From the NCBI GenBank assembly GCA_030840645.1, contig JAVEEC010000110.1, positions 1 to 55,389 on the forward strand: a stretch of DNA of 55,389 nucleotides. Direction: 5' to 3'. The stretch is from Frankiaceae bacterium (GTDB lineage: Bacteria > Actinomycetota > Actinomycetes > BP-191). The notes below the pieces were generated by a model. That model worked only from the letters and a program-made list of their open reading frames with translations. It was not told where the DNA came from and did not search any database. Below, one piece after another: positions 26,051 through 36,275 of this stretch (position 1 is the first letter of the stretch; every line of letters starts with the position of its first letter). The translations under genes were made by a program, and so were the position numbers.

Positions 26051-28723
26051 GTGCCGAAGTACGTCTACGACTTCTCCGAGGGCAACCGCGACCTCAAGGA
26101 CCTGCTCGGCGGCAAGGGCGCGAACCTCGCCGAGATGACCAACCTCGGCCTGCCGGTCCCGCCCGGCTTCACCATCACGACCGAGGCGTGCAAGGTCTAC
26201 CTCGACGGCGGCCGCGAGCCGGCCGAGCTGGCCGGCGAGGTGACGACCCACCTCGCGACGCTGGAGGGCGCGATCGGCCGCCGGCTCGGCGACCCCGAGC
26301 ACCCGCTGCTCGTCAGCGTCCGCTCCGGCGCGAAGTTCTCGATGCCCGGGATGATGGACACCGTTCTCAACATCGGCCTGAACGACGTCTCCGTCGACGG
26401 CCTCGCCAAGCAGTCCGGCAACGAGCGGTTCGCGTGGGACTCCTACCGCAGGCTCGTGCAGATGTTCGGCAAGACGGTCCTCGGCGTCGACGGCGAGCTG
26501 TTCGAGCACGCCATCGACCGGCTCAAGGAGCAGCGCGGCGTCAAGAGCGACCTCGAGCTCGACGCGGGCGACCTGCGGGCGTTGACGGGGACGTTCCAGT
26601 CGATCGTCAAGGAGCAGACCGGCCGGGACTTCCCGACCGACCCGCGCGAGCAGATGGACCTCGCGATCCGCGCGGTCTTCGACTCGTGGAACGGCGACCG
26701 CGCGCGCCTCTACCGCCGCCAGGAGCGCATCCCCGCCGACCTCGGCACGGCCGTCAACGTGCAGGCGATGGTGTTCGGCAACCTCGGCATGGACTCCGGC
26801 ACCGGTGTCGCGTTCACCCGCGACCCGGCCACCGGCGCGACCGGCGTCTACGGCGACTACCTCGAGAACGCCCAGGGCGAGGACGTCGTCGCCGGCATCC
26901 GCAACACCCGGCCGCTGCAGGAGCTGGAGCAGATCGACAAGCCGGCGTACGACGAGCTGCTCGGCCACATGCGGACGCTGGAGCACCACTACCGCGACCT
27001 CTGCGACATCGAGTTCACGATCGAGCGGCACAAGCTCTGGATGCTCCAGACCCGCGTCGGCAAGCGGACCGCGGGGGCGGCGTTCATCATCGCGAGCACG
27101 CTGGTGGACGAGGGGCTGATCGACCTCGACGAGGCGCTGACGCGGGTGACCGGGGCGCAGCTCGCGCAGCTGATGTTCCCGAAGTTCGGCGAGACCGACG
27201 CGCCGCGGATCGCGAAGGGCATGAACGCCTCGCCCGGCGCGGCCGTCGGCGTCGCGGTGTTCGACAGCGACCGGGCCGAGGAGCGCGCCAAGTCCGAGCC
27301 GGTCATCCTGGTCCGCCGCGAGACCACCCCCGACGACCTCAACGGCATGATCGCCGCGCAGGGCATCCTCACCTCGCGCGGCGGCAAGACGTCGCACGCG
27401 GCCGTCGTCGCGCGCGGCATGGGCAAGACCTGCGTCTGCGGTGCCGAGGAGCTCGACGTCGATCTCGCCGGCCGGAAGTTCACGGCCCCTGGCGGCGTCG
27501 TCGTCAACGAGGGCGACGTCGTCTCGATCGACGGCACCAGCGGCGCGGTCTACGTCGGCGAGGTCGAGGTCGTTCCCTCGCCGGTGGTGGAGTACTTCGA
27601 GGGCACGCTCGCGCCCGACGCCGACCCGCTCGTCGCGGCCGTGCACCGGCTGCTGACGCACGCCGACTCGAAGCGCCGGATGAAGGTCCGCGCCAACGCC
27701 GACACCCCGGAGGACGCCGAGCGGGGCAGGCGGTTCGGCGCGCAGGGCATCGGGCTCTGCCGGACCGAGCACATGTTCCTGGGCGACCGCCGCCAGCTCG
27801 TCGAGGACCTGATCCTCGCGGGCGACGACGAGGCCGCCCGCGACGCCGCGCTCCAGGCGCTGCTGCCGATGCAGCGCGCGGACTTCGCCGGCATCTTCGA
27901 GGCGATGGACGGCCTGCCGGTCACGGTCCGGCTGCTCGACCCGCCGTTGCACGAGTTCCTCCCGTCGCTGGAGGACCTCTCGGTCGAGATCGCCGTCCTG
28001 GAGGCGACCGGCAAGCCGGTGCCGGAGGAGCGCCGCGCGCTGCTCGACGCCGTACGGCGGCTGCACGAGCAGAACCCGATGCTCGGCCTGCGGGGCGTCC
28101 GCCTCGGCCTGGTCATCCCCGGGCTGTTCCAGCTCCAGGTCCGCGCCATCGCCGAGGCCGCCAAGATGCGCAAGGCCGCGGGTGGCGACCCGCGGGTGGA
28201 GATCATGGTGCCGCTGGTCGGCGCTGTGCAGGAGCTCGAGGTCATCCGCGAGGAGAGCGAGCAGGTGCTCACCGAGGTCGGGTACGACGAGGCGCTGATC
28301 GGCACGATGATCGAGGTGCCGCGCGCCGCGCTGACCGCCGCGCAGATCGCGGAGAGCGCGGACTTCTTCTCGTTCGGCACCAACGACCTGACGCAGATGG
28401 GCTGGGGCTTCTCCCGCGACGACGTGGAGGCCGCGTTCTTCTCGCGCTACCTCGACCTCGGCATCTTCGGCGTCAGCCCGTTCGAGACGCTGGACCGCGA
28501 GGGCATCGGCCGGCTGGTCCGCATCGCCTGCGAGGAGGGCCGCGCCGCCAAGCCGGGCATCAAGCTCGGCATCTGCGGCGAGCACGGCGGCGACCCCGAC
28601 TCGATCCACTTCTGCGACGAGGTCGGGCTCGACTACGTCTCCTGCTCGCCGTTCCGCGTGCCGGTAGCCCGGCTCGAAGCGGGCCGGGCGAGCATCGAGA
28701 CCAAGGGCAGCGACACGCGGTGA
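26051..28723 (+). CDS. ppdK: Pyruvate, phosphate dikinase
   Basis: An 890-residue PPDK, interconverting pyruvate, ATP and phosphate with PEP, AMP and pyrophosphate. The N-terminal ATP-grasp domain starts YVYDFSEGNRDLKDLLGGKG and has SVRSGAKFSMPGMMDTVLN; the swivelling domain has the phosphorylated His in GGKTSHAAVVARGMGK; the C-terminal PEP/pyruvate barrel contains CRTEHMFLGDRR, EIMVPLVG, FFSFGTNDLTQMGWGFSRDD and the catalytic Cys in GICGEHGGDPDS. Start GTG follows AAGGAG with a 7-base spacer. The stop overlaps the next GTG by 4 bases. Confidence 0.97.
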   Translation: MPKYVYDFSEGNRDLKDLLGGKGANLAEMTNLGLPVPPGFTITTEACKVYLDGGREPAELAGEVTTHLATLEGAIGRRLGDPEHPLLVSVRSGAKFSMPGMMDTVLNIGLNDVSVDGLAKQSGNERFAWDSYRRLVQMFGKTVLGVDGELFEHAIDRLKEQRGVKSDLELDAGDLRALTGTFQSIVKEQTGRDFPTDPREQMDLAIRAVFDSWNGDRARLYRRQERIPADLGTAVNVQAMVFGNLGMDSGTGVAFTRDPATGATGVYGDYLENAQGEDVVAGIRNTRPLQELEQIDKPAYDELLGHMRTLEHHYRDLCDIEFTIERHKLWMLQTRVGKRTAGAAFIIASTLVDEGLIDLDEALTRVTGAQLAQLMFPKFGETDAPRIAKGMNASPGAAVGVAVFDSDRAEERAKSEPVILVRRETTPDDLNGMIAAQGILTSRGGKTSHAAVVARGMGKTCVCGAEELDVDLAGRKFTAPGGVVVNEGDVVSIDGTSGAVYVGEVEVVPSPVVEYFEGTLAPDADPLVAAVHRLLTHADSKRRMKVRANADTPEDAERGRRFGAQGIGLCRTEHMFLGDRRQLVEDLILAGDDEAARDAALQALLPMQRADFAGIFEAMDGLPVTVRLLDPPLHEFLPSLEDLSVEIAVLEATGKPVPEERRALLDAVRRLHEQNPMLGLRGVRLGLVIPGLFQLQVRAIAEAAKMRKAAGGDPRVEIMVPLVGAVQELEVIREESEQVLTEVGYDEALIGTMIEVPRAALTAAQIAESADFFSFGTNDLTQMGWGFSRDDVEAAFFSRYLDLGIFGVSPFETLDREGIGRLVRIACEEGRAAKPGIKLGICGEHGGDPDSIHFCDEVGLDYVSCSPFRVPVARLEAGRASIETKGSDTR

Positions 28724-29346
28724 GGCGCGTGCTGCGGTGGGGCTTCCGCGCCGCCGCGGCGGTCGTGGTCCTCGTCGTGCTGGTCACCGGCTGGACGGCG
28801 TTCCGCGTCTGGCAGGTCGCGCGCGAGGACTCCCGCAAGCACGCCGACGCCATCGTGGTGCTCGGGGCGTCGCAGTTCGACGGGCGGCCTTCGGCGGTGT
28901 TCCGGTCGCGGCTCGACCACGCGAAGGTGCTCTACGACGCGGCCGTCGCGCCGACCGTCGTCACCGTCGGTGGCAACCGCGCAGGGGACAGGTTCACCGA
29001 GGGCGCGGCCGGGGCGTCGTACCTCCGCGACAACGGCGTCCCCTCCGCCGACGTCGTCGAGGTCGGCAGCGGCAAGGACACCCTGACCAGCCTCGAAGCC
29101 GTCGCGCGGCTGGCCAGGCAGCATTCCTGGCATGACGTCGTGCTGGTGACCGACCCGTGGCACTCGTTCCGCGCGAGGGCCATGGCGGGCGAGGTCGGGC
29201 TGCACGCGGAGACGTCGCCGACCCGGTCGGGGCCCGCCGTCCACGGCCGGGCAGGCGAGGCGCGCTACATCGCGCGGGAGACCGTCGCGTACCTGTACTA
29301 CAAGGTGTTCCGCACGTCGTTCGGCCGGGGGCCGAGCGCCGTCTGA
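28720..29346 (+). CDS. YdcF/SanA-like DUF218 membrane protein
   Basis: 208 residues: an N-terminal membrane segment (FRAAAAVVVLVVLVTGWTAF) and an extracytoplasmic DUF218 domain with ADAIVVLGASQFDGRPS, RLDHAKVLYDAAVAPTVVTVGG, GKDTLTSLEAVA and VLVTDPWHSFRARAMA. DUF218 proteins (ElyC, SanA, YdcF) are linked to envelope integrity and lipid-carrier metabolism, with an unsettled reaction. The GTG start overlaps the ppdK stop. Confidence 0.85.
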   Translation: MRRVLRWGFRAAAAVVVLVVLVTGWTAFRVWQVAREDSRKHADAIVVLGASQFDGRPSAVFRSRLDHAKVLYDAAVAPTVVTVGGNRAGDRFTEGAAGASYLRDNGVPSADVVEVGSGKDTLTSLEAVARLARQHSWHDVVLVTDPWHSFRARAMAGEVGLHAETSPTRSGPAVHGRAGEARYIARETVAYLYYKVFRTSFGRGPSAV

Positions 29347-29369
29347 GTCGCTGTGGTTGGCTGTCCCGC

Positions 29370-30353
29370 ATGTCCGGACCGGGTGAGTGGGCGAAGCGCG
29401 CCGCCGACGTGGCACCGCCTGTACGCAGGCTCCGCGAGGACCGCAACCGGCTCGCCGCCGAGGTCGGCGACCTGCGGGCGCGGCTCGCGGCCGCGGAGCA
29501 GGAGGCGGCCGATGCGCGGGCCGCGGTCGCGGTGTGCGGCATCTTCCCGCCCGGCCACTTCTACTCGCCGATCCCCTCGCGCGCCGACCTGGAGACGTAC
29601 GCCGACCTGATCTGGCGCGAGCGGACCGAGCTGCCCGGCATCGACCTGCGCGCGGCCGAGCAGCTCGCGCTGCTGCCGCGCCTCGCGGACGCGGCGGCCA
29701 CCGTGTTCCGTTCCGGCGAGGGCCGCTACAACCCCGTCAACGACCAGTTCTCGTGGAAGGACGGCGTGACGCTCGCGGGCATGCTCGCGTTGCACCGGCC
29801 CCCGCGTGTCGTCGAGGTCGGCTCGGGCTGGTCGTCCGCGCTGACCCTCGACGTCCGCGACCGGCTGCCCGACTGGGACCCGGAGCTGACGTTCGTGGAG
29901 CCGTACCCCGCGCGGCTCGAGTCGTTGCTGCGCCCGGGCGACGAGCACGGCGTCACCATCCACACCAAGCCGGTGCAGGACGTCGACCCGAACGTCATCA
30001 CCCGGCTCGAGGCGGGCGACCTGCTGTTCATCGACTCGACGCACGTGAGCAGGGCCGGTAGTGACGTCAACGTGCTGCTGCTCGACCTCGTCCCGAGGCT
30101 GCGACCCGGCGTGCTGGTCCAGGTCCACGACGTGTTCTGGCCGTTCGAGTACCCGAGGGACTGGCTCGACGAGGGCCGCTTCTGGAACGAGGACTACGTC
30201 CTGCGCGCGCTGCTCGTCGGCAACCCGTCGTTGCGGATCGTGTGGTTCAACGCGTGGCTCGACGCCACGCACCACGACGCGGTGTCCGCGCGCTTCGCCG
30301 ACTGGGACCGCAACCCCGGCGGCAGCCTGTGGCTGGAGACCGTCCAGCCCTGA
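29370..30353 (+). CDS. SAM-dependent methyltransferase-like protein with coiled-coil N-terminus
   Basis: 327 residues. Residues about 18-52 form a helix rich in Arg, Glu and Ala (LREDRNRLAAEVGDLRARL), likely a coiled coil. From about residue 140 a class I methyltransferase core appears: VVEVGSGWSSALTLDV (SAM-binding loop), LTFVEPYPARLESLL (acidic end of strand 2) and DLLFIDSTHVSRAGSDVN. GVLVQVHDVFWPFEYP resembles methyltransferases of the class-24 type that act on small molecules or glycans. Substrate unknown. It is followed by a strong terminator. Confidence 0.8.
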   Translation: MSGPGEWAKRAADVAPPVRRLREDRNRLAAEVGDLRARLAAAEQEAADARAAVAVCGIFPPGHFYSPIPSRADLETYADLIWRERTELPGIDLRAAEQLALLPRLADAAATVFRSGEGRYNPVNDQFSWKDGVTLAGMLALHRPPRVVEVGSGWSSALTLDVRDRLPDWDPELTFVEPYPARLESLLRPGDEHGVTIHTKPVQDVDPNVITRLEAGDLLFIDSTHVSRAGSDVNVLLLDLVPRLRPGVLVQVHDVFWPFEYPRDWLDEGRFWNEDYVLRALLVGNPSLRIVWFNAWLDATHHDAVSARFADWDRNPGGSLWLETVQP

Positions 30354-30359
30354 GATGCG

Positions 30360-30395
30360 GAACGCCCCGGCCGTGGAGCAGTGGCCGGGGCGTTC
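30360..30395 (+). terminator. Bidirectional hairpin terminator
   Basis: A perfect 13-base stem (GAACGCCCCGGCC with GGCCGGGGCGTTC) and a 10-base loop stands between the methyltransferase gene and the convergent small secreted genes. Confidence 0.88.
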
Positions 30396-30408
30396 GGTGC
30401 TCGCGAGG

Positions 30409-30645
30409 TCAGACGACGCAGTGCTCGAGGCCGACGACGTTGGCCGCGACCTGGTTGCCGAGGCCCACGACCGGGTTGGGGTCGATCGTGATCGAGCCGT
30501 CCGGGTTCTGCGTGACCACCGGGCTGGTGTAGTACGGCTTGCCGGCGAAGTCCCTCACGCAGCCGGCGTTGGACGTACCGGCGAACGGCGCCGCCAGCAG
30601 GCCGAGGGTGAGCGCCGCGAACGCGGCCCGCGTCATGGTGCGCAT
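30409..30645 (-). CDS. Small secreted protein, paralogue of its neighbour
   Basis: 78 residues: signal peptide (MRTMTRAAFAALTLGLLAAP, cleavage near SNA) and a 50-residue mature part starting GCVRDFAGKPYY, with NPDGSITIDPNPVVGLGNQV and ending EHCVV. The neighbour upstream shares the frame Gly-Cys-Val, NPDGSITIDPNP, and a final Cys-Val-Val, so the two are tandem paralogues. Two Cys in each probably form one disulfide. The ATG used overlaps the neighbour's TGA as TGATG; an ATG four codons earlier also exists. Function unknown. Confidence 0.65.
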   Translation of the reverse strand: MRTMTRAAFAALTLGLLAAPFAGTSNAGCVRDFAGKPYYTSPVVTQNPDGSITIDPNPVVGLGNQVAANVVGLEHCVV

Positions 30646-30896
30646 CAGACGACGCACTTCACGAACACCGACGCGTTGCCCTTGACGGCGTTGACCAGGT
30701 TGAGCGTCGGGTTCGGGTCGATGGTGATCGAGCCGTCCGGGTTGATCGTCACGGTCGGGTCGCCGCCGGGGTAGCTCGCGGTGAGCTGGTCCTTGACGCA
30801 GCCCGCGTGCGCCGCGGGGGCGGCGGAGAGCACGGTCAGGCCGAGGACGGCCGCGGCGGTCGCCGTCCGGACGGCGGTACGGAGGATGGGGCGCAT
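30645..30896 (-). CDS. Small secreted protein with NPDGSITIDPNP motif
   Basis: 83 residues: signal peptide (MRPILRTAVRTATAAAVLGL, cleavage AHA) and a mature part starting GCVKDQLTASYPG, then the motif NPDGSITIDPNPTLNLVNAV and a C-terminal VKCVV. The motif is identical over 12 residues to that of the downstream gene, whereas the signal peptides differ, which argues for selection on the motif. AGAAGGAGT lies upstream as ribosome binding site. Divergent from dgt. No family recognised. Confidence 0.68.
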   Translation of the reverse strand: MRPILRTAVRTATAAAVLGLTVLSAAPAAHAGCVKDQLTASYPGGDPTVTINPDGSITIDPNPTLNLVNAVKGNASVFVKCVV

Positions 30897-31012
30897 GTAG
30901 GGGACTCCTTCTGGGGTACGGCCGCGCCTCGTCGGGCGGCTCGGCCGTTGGTTACGGCGTCCGCGCCCCGATCCCTGCCCGCCCTGTCACACCCGTAGGC
31001 CACGATGGGTCC

Positions 31013-32149
31013 ATGACCACGACGGAACGCTCCCTCGCCTGGGCCGCGACGACGCACCGCGTGCCGCGCGCGGACGGCGTCGTGCGCGCCCACCCGGGCG
31101 GTGGCGCCGCGGTGGCGCCCGCCGCGTCGGATGCGCTGCTCGACCGCGAGGCCCGCGAGGAGCTGGAGGACGGCCTGCTCGCTCCTGGCGCGACGCGGGC
31201 CCGCGGCGCGGGTACGCGGGACCGGCAGGAGGCGCCGGACCCCGAGCGGACCTGCTTCGAGCGGGACCGCGACCGGATCCTGCACAGCAGCGCGTTCCGC
31301 CGCCTCGCCGGCAAGACCCAGGTGTTCGTCTTCCCGGCCGACCACCAGCGGACCCGGCTCACCCACGCGCTGGAGGTCGCGCAGGTCGCGACCAGCGTCG
31401 CCCGCGCGACCGGTCTCAACGTCGCCCTCACCGAGGCGATCGCCCTCGGCCACGACTGCGGCCACGGCCCGGGCGGGCACGCGAGCGAGGACGCGTTCGC
31501 GCCGTTCCTCCCCGAGGGGTACGACCACGCGGTGTGGGGCGCCGACGTCACGCTGGCGCCGTTGAACCTCTGCGCCGAGACCTCCGACGGCATCCGCAAC
31601 CACTCGTGGTCGCGGCCCGCGCCCGCGACGCCCGAGGCGGAGGTCGTGAGCTGGGCGGACCGGTGCGCGTACACCGCCCACGACCTGGAGGACGCCGCCC
31701 GCGCGGGGATCGTGTCCCTCGACGACCTGCCGGCCGACGTCGCGGAGGTCTGCGGGCGGACGCGGACCCGGCAGCTCGCGACGTTCGTCGGCGCGCTGAT
31801 CGACTGCGTTCGCGAGACCGGCGTCGTGGGGATGCGGCCTGAGCCGGCGGGCGCGCTCGCGGCGCTGCGGGCGTTCGACTACGCGCGCATCTACACCCGC
31901 CCCGCGTCGGTCGCCCAGGCGGACCAGGTGGTCGCGGTGCTGCGGGCGCTGGTCGAGCACTTCGCCGACGCGCCCGGGGCGCTGCCGGACCCGGTCCGCG
32001 CCGAGCCCGGCAGCGAGGACGCGGTGCGCGCGGCGGTGGCGTACGTGGGCGGGATGACGGACCGCTTCGCGTTCGGGACGGCCGTCGCGCGGCTCGGCTG
32101 GGACCCGGCGCGGCTGCCGGTCGGCGTCGACAGCCCCTACCGGGGTTGA
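31013..32149 (+). CDS. dgt: Deoxyguanosinetriphosphate triphosphohydrolase-like protein
   Basis: A 378-residue HD-domain dNTP triphosphohydrolase, which removes triphosphate from dNTPs and affects pool balance. SSAFRRLAGKTQVFVFP, then TRLTHALEVAQVA and the metal motif ALGHDCGHGPGGHASEDAF give the H...HD...D set; AYTAHDLEDAARAG supplies the last Asp. The first 60 residues are a Pro/Ala-rich extension before the conserved region, longer than usual, and may be disordered. Adjacent to dnaG as in many actinobacteria; its stop codon lies inside the -35 hexamer of the dnaG promoter. Confidence 0.92.
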   Translation: MTTTERSLAWAATTHRVPRADGVVRAHPGGGAAVAPAASDALLDREAREELEDGLLAPGATRARGAGTRDRQEAPDPERTCFERDRDRILHSSAFRRLAGKTQVFVFPADHQRTRLTHALEVAQVATSVARATGLNVALTEAIALGHDCGHGPGGHASEDAFAPFLPEGYDHAVWGADVTLAPLNLCAETSDGIRNHSWSRPAPATPEAEVVSWADRCAYTAHDLEDAARAGIVSLDDLPADVAEVCGRTRTRQLATFVGALIDCVRETGVVGMRPEPAGALAALRAFDYARIYTRPASVAQADQVVAVLRALVEHFADAPGALPDPVRAEPGSEDAVRAAVAYVGGMTDRFAFGTAVARLGWDPARLPVGVDSPYRG

Positions 32150-32173
32150 CAGCCCGCAAACGGGAATTACAAT
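32146..32173 (+). promoter_or_regulatory. Consensus sigma-A promoter of dnaG
   Basis: TTGACA, 16 bases, TACAAT. The -35 is identical to the housekeeping consensus and the -10 differs by one base (TATAAT). It starts within the last codons of dgt and stands out as an AT-rich patch in GC-rich DNA. The predicted start near base 32180 leaves a leader of about 100 bases before dnaG. Confidence 0.8.
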
Positions 32174-32180
32174 TATGTGA

Positions 32181-32226
32181 ACGGCCCGCCTGGACGCGCT
32201 CTCGCGCGTTCGACCTCGCGGGCCGT
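32181..32226 (+). promoter_or_regulatory. Structured dnaG leader hairpin
   Basis: ACGGCCCGC pairs perfectly with GCGGGCCGT, and the enclosed sequence contains a smaller ACGCG/CGCGT stem. It would sit at the 5' end of the dnaG transcript. Could be an mRNA-stabilising end or attenuator; no known riboswitch is recognised. Confidence 0.45.
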
Positions 32227-32281
32227 ACCCGTGTCACCCCTGTCGGCGGCGCGACCCCGGTGAGGAGGTGGACGCACGCTC

Positions 32282-34162
32282 ATGGCGAGGATCTCCGACG
32301 AGGACATCGCCCGCGTCCGCGAGCTCTCGCCGATCGACGCCGTCGTGGGCGACTACGTGCAGCTCCGTTCCGCGGGCGGGGGCGAGCTGAAGGGGCTCTG
32401 TCCTTTCCACGAGGAGAAGAGCCCTTCGTTCCACCTCACGCCCGCACGAAGCCTGTACCACTGCTTCGGCTGCGGGGTCGGCGGGGACACCATCGACTTC
32501 GTCATGCGGATCGAGCACCTGTCGTTCGCCGAGGCCGTCGAACGCCTCGCCCAGCGGGCCGGCATCGAGCTGCGGTACGAGCAGGGCGGCTCCTCGACCC
32601 GCGGCGGTAACGCCGGCCAGCGGACCCGCCTCGTCGCCGCGCACCGCGCCGCGCTCGACTTCTACGCCGCCCACCTCGCCGACGACCCGGCCGCCAAGCC
32701 GGCGCGCGCGTTCCTCGCCGAGCGCGGGTTCGACGACGCGGCGTCGGCGGCGTACGGCGTCGGCTACGCCCCCGACTCGTGGGACGCGTTGACCAAGCAC
32801 CTTGCGGCGCAGGGCTTCAGCCGCGAGGAGGCGCTCGCCGCGGGCCTGGTGTCGCAGGGCCAGCGGGGGATGGTCGACCGGTTCCGCGGGCGGCTGATGT
32901 TCCCGATCCGCGACAACACCGGCGACCCGATCGGCTTCGGCGCCAGGGCGTTGAAGGACGGCGACCAGCCGAAGTACCTGAACACCCCAGAGACCGCCAT
33001 CTACAAGAAGTCGCACGTCCTCTACGGCCTCGACAAGGCCCGGCTCGAGATCGGCCGGCGCGCGCAGGCCGTCGTCGTCGAGGGGTACACCGACGTCATG
33101 GCCTGCCACCTCGCGGGCGTGCCGACCGCCGTCGCGACCTGCGGCACCAGCCTCACGACCGACCACATCCAGATGCTGCGCCGCCTGCTGATGGACCAGG
33201 ACGAGTTCCGCGGCGAGGTCGTGTTCACGTTCGACGGCGACAGCGCGGGGCAGCGCGCCGCGCTGAAGGCGTTCGAGGAGGACGCGCGGTTCGTCACCCA
33301 GACGTTCGTCGCCGTCGAGCCGGCGGGCATGGACCCGTGCGAGCTGCGGCTGGCCAAGGGCGACGCGGCGGTCCGCGACCTGATCGCGCGGCGGGTGCCG
33401 TTGTTCGAGTTCAAGCTCCAGGCCGAGCTGGCGCGCTACGACCTGGAGACCGCCGAGGGCCGGGTCCGCGCGCTCGCGGCCTGCGCCCCGATCGTCGCCT
33501 CGATCCGCGACCGTTCGCTGCGGCCCGAGTACGCCCGCCGCCTGGCCGGCTGGCTCGGCATGCCCGTCGATGAGGCAGTCGCCGCGGTAGCGGCGTCGGC
33601 TGGGCGCGCGGCAGCGTCGCCGAGCGCGGCCGCGGCGCCGCCGGAGGCGGCGGCGAGGCCGAAACCCGACGACCCGGCGTACCGGGTCGAGCGGGAGTCG
33701 TTGAAGTCCGTCATCCAGAGCCCCGGCCTGGTCGGCCCGGTCTGGGACGCGCTCGACCCCGAGCTGTTCACCCATCCGGCCTACCGCGCCTGCCACGCCG
33801 CCGTCGCCGCGGCCGGTGGGGTGCGGTCGTTCGGGGCCGCGAGCGGCGGCGTGCAGGGCTTCGTGACGCGGGTGCGCGACGCGGCGCCCGACGACGCCGT
33901 ACGCTCGTTGCTCACGGAGCTGGCCGTCGAGTCGTTGCTCGCCGACGACGCGTCCCGGGCGGCCTACGTACGTCAGCAGGTGGCCCGGCTACAGGAGATG
34001 GGCCTGACGCGCCGAATCACGGAAACGAAATCGCGGCTCCAACGGTTGAACCCGGTGGAGCAGCCCGAGAGGTACAACGCGCTGTTCACCGAGCTGGTCG
34101 ACATGCAGGCCAGGCAACGCGCCCTGCGCGAGCAGGCGATAGACCCGGGACCCGGGACGTAG
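32282..34162 (+). CDS. dnaG: DNA primase DnaG
   Basis: A 626-residue primase that makes RNA primers at the replication fork. The CHC2 zinc finger (about residues 39-64) has [13 protein letters not shown] and [10 protein letters not shown]; the primase core contains [27 protein letters not shown] and [12 protein letters not shown]; the Toprim part has [15 protein letters not shown] and [13 protein letters not shown]. The C-terminal 190 residues after an Ala/Pro-rich linker form the DnaB-binding region. A GAGGAGG lies 13 bases before the ATG, rather far, so initiation may be moderate. The primary sigma factor gene follows after 46 bases, the macromolecular-synthesis arrangement. Confidence 0.96.
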   Translation: MARISDEDIARVRELSPIDAVVGDYVQLRSAGGGELKGLCPFHEEKSPSFHLTPARSLYHCFGCGVGGDTIDFVMRIEHLSFAEAVERLAQRAGIELRYEQGGSSTRGGNAGQRTRLVAAHRAALDFYAAHLADDPAAKPARAFLAERGFDDAASAAYGVGYAPDSWDALTKHLAAQGFSREEALAAGLVSQGQRGMVDRFRGRLMFPIRDNTGDPIGFGARALKDGDQPKYLNTPETAIYKKSHVLYGLDKARLEIGRRAQAVVVEGYTDVMACHLAGVPTAVATCGTSLTTDHIQMLRRLLMDQDEFRGEVVFTFDGDSAGQRAALKAFEEDARFVTQTFVAVEPAGMDPCELRLAKGDAAVRDLIARRVPLFEFKLQAELARYDLETAEGRVRALAACAPIVASIRDRSLRPEYARRLAGWLGMPVDEAVAAVAASAGRAAASPSAAAAPPEAAARPKPDDPAYRVERESLKSVIQSPGLVGPVWDALDPELFTHPAYRACHAAVAAAGGVRSFGAASGGVQGFVTRVRDAAPDDAVRSLLTELAVESLLADDASRAAYVRQQVARLQEMGLTRRITETKSRLQRLNPVEQPERYNALFTELVDMQARQRALREQAIDPGPGT

Positions 34163-34208
34163 TCGTGCGTCGACCCTCCGGCCACGACACCACGAACAGA
34201 AGGACGCG

Positions 34209-35378
<1,170 letters not shown>

Positions 35379-35395
35379 GCCACGCTCGTGAGTTT

Positions 35396-35470
35396 GGGGT
35401 GGCCGGGGTACCCGGCCCGCGACTAAAGCGCCGCAGGCGCCCTAGCGGGACGGGTTACCCCGGCCACCCC
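35396..35470 (+). terminator. Long multi-stem terminator after rpoD
   Basis: The arms at 35396-35414 and 35451-35470 pair over 19 bases with a single bulge (15 uninterrupted pairs starting GGGGTGGCCGG). Inside, CCCGC (35416-35420) pairs with GCGGG (35445-35449) and GCGCC (35428-35432) with GGCGC (35436-35440). TTT precedes the left arm and follows the right, so it can terminate in both directions. Confidence 0.85.
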
Positions 35471-35534
35471 TTTCACGTGGGGGCCTCGCCAAACCAGTCG
35501 CGGGGACGCGGGCGCCCTGGGAGAGTGGTCCGTC

Positions 35535-36275
35535 GTGAGTGCGTACGCGCTGGACGCCGTCGGCCTCGTCAAGGACTACCGGCGTTCCCGGGCGGTCGAC
35601 GGGGTGACGTTGCGCATCCGTTCCGGTGAGCGGGTCGCGCTCCTCGGCCCGAACGGCGCGGGCAAGACCACCACGCTGATGATGCTGCTCGGCGTCGTGT
35701 CGCCGGACGAGGGCAGCGTCGCGATCCTCGGCCACCCGTTGCCGAAGGAGCGGGCGAAGGCGCTGGGCCAGGTCGGCTTCGCCGCGGGGTACCTGCCGCT
35801 GCCGGAGAAGCTGCGCGTCCGCGAGTACCTCACGATGTACGGCCACCTCTATGACCTGCCCGACGCGCTCGGCGCGGCGCGGGCGGCGTTGGCGCGGTTC
35901 CAGATCCCCGACCTCGAAGCCGCGTTGGGCACCGAGCTGTCCAGCGGGCAGAAGACGCTGGTCGGCATCGCCAAGGCGACGATGCACGCGCCCCGGCTGC
36001 TCGTCCTGGACGAGCCGACCGCGTCGCTCGACCCCGACGTGGCGCTGCGGGTGCGGACCGGGCTGCAGTCGCTGTGCGACGACGAGGGGACCGCGCTGCT
36101 CGTCACCAGCCACAACATGCTGGAGGTCGAACGCCTCTGCGAGCGCGTCGTCTTCCTCTCCGCCGGCCGGGTCGTCGCCGACGGCTCGGCCGAGGAGGTC
36201 GCGGCGGTCTTCGGCCAGGGCGACCTGGAAGAGGTCTTCATCCACCTCGCGGCCGCGCGCGGCGGTGCCGCATGA
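35535..36275 (+). CDS. ABC transporter ATP-binding protein
   Basis: A 246-residue ABC-2 type ATPase. Walker A LLGPNGAGKTTTL, Q-loop region VGFAAGYLPLPEKL (the usual Gln is not obvious), signature LSSGQKTLVGIAKA, Walker B LLVLDEPTASLDP and switch LVTSHNM. The signature reads LSSGQ. Start is GTG. The gene overlaps the permease ATG by 4 bases. The family exports drugs, polysaccharides or lipids; substrate unknown. Confidence 0.92.
   Translation: MSAYALDAVGLVKDYRRSRAVDGVTLRIRSGERVALLGPNGAGKTTTLMMLLGVVSPDEGSVAILGHPLPKERAKALGQVGFAAGYLPLPEKLRVREYLTMYGHLYDLPDALGAARAALARFQIPDLEAALGTELSSGQKTLVGIAKATMHAPRLLVLDEPTASLDPDVALRVRTGLQSLCDDEGTALLVTSHNMLEVERLCERVVFLSAGRVVADGSAEEVAAVFGQGDLEEVFIHLAAARGGAA

Noticed and set aside
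25712-28609. Very long open frame antisense to ppdK
   Set aside because: It mirrors ppdK codons in GC-rich DNA, has repetitive Arg/Asp/Leu composition and no family pattern. Only its last 69 codons, with their own signal peptide, are kept as a gene.
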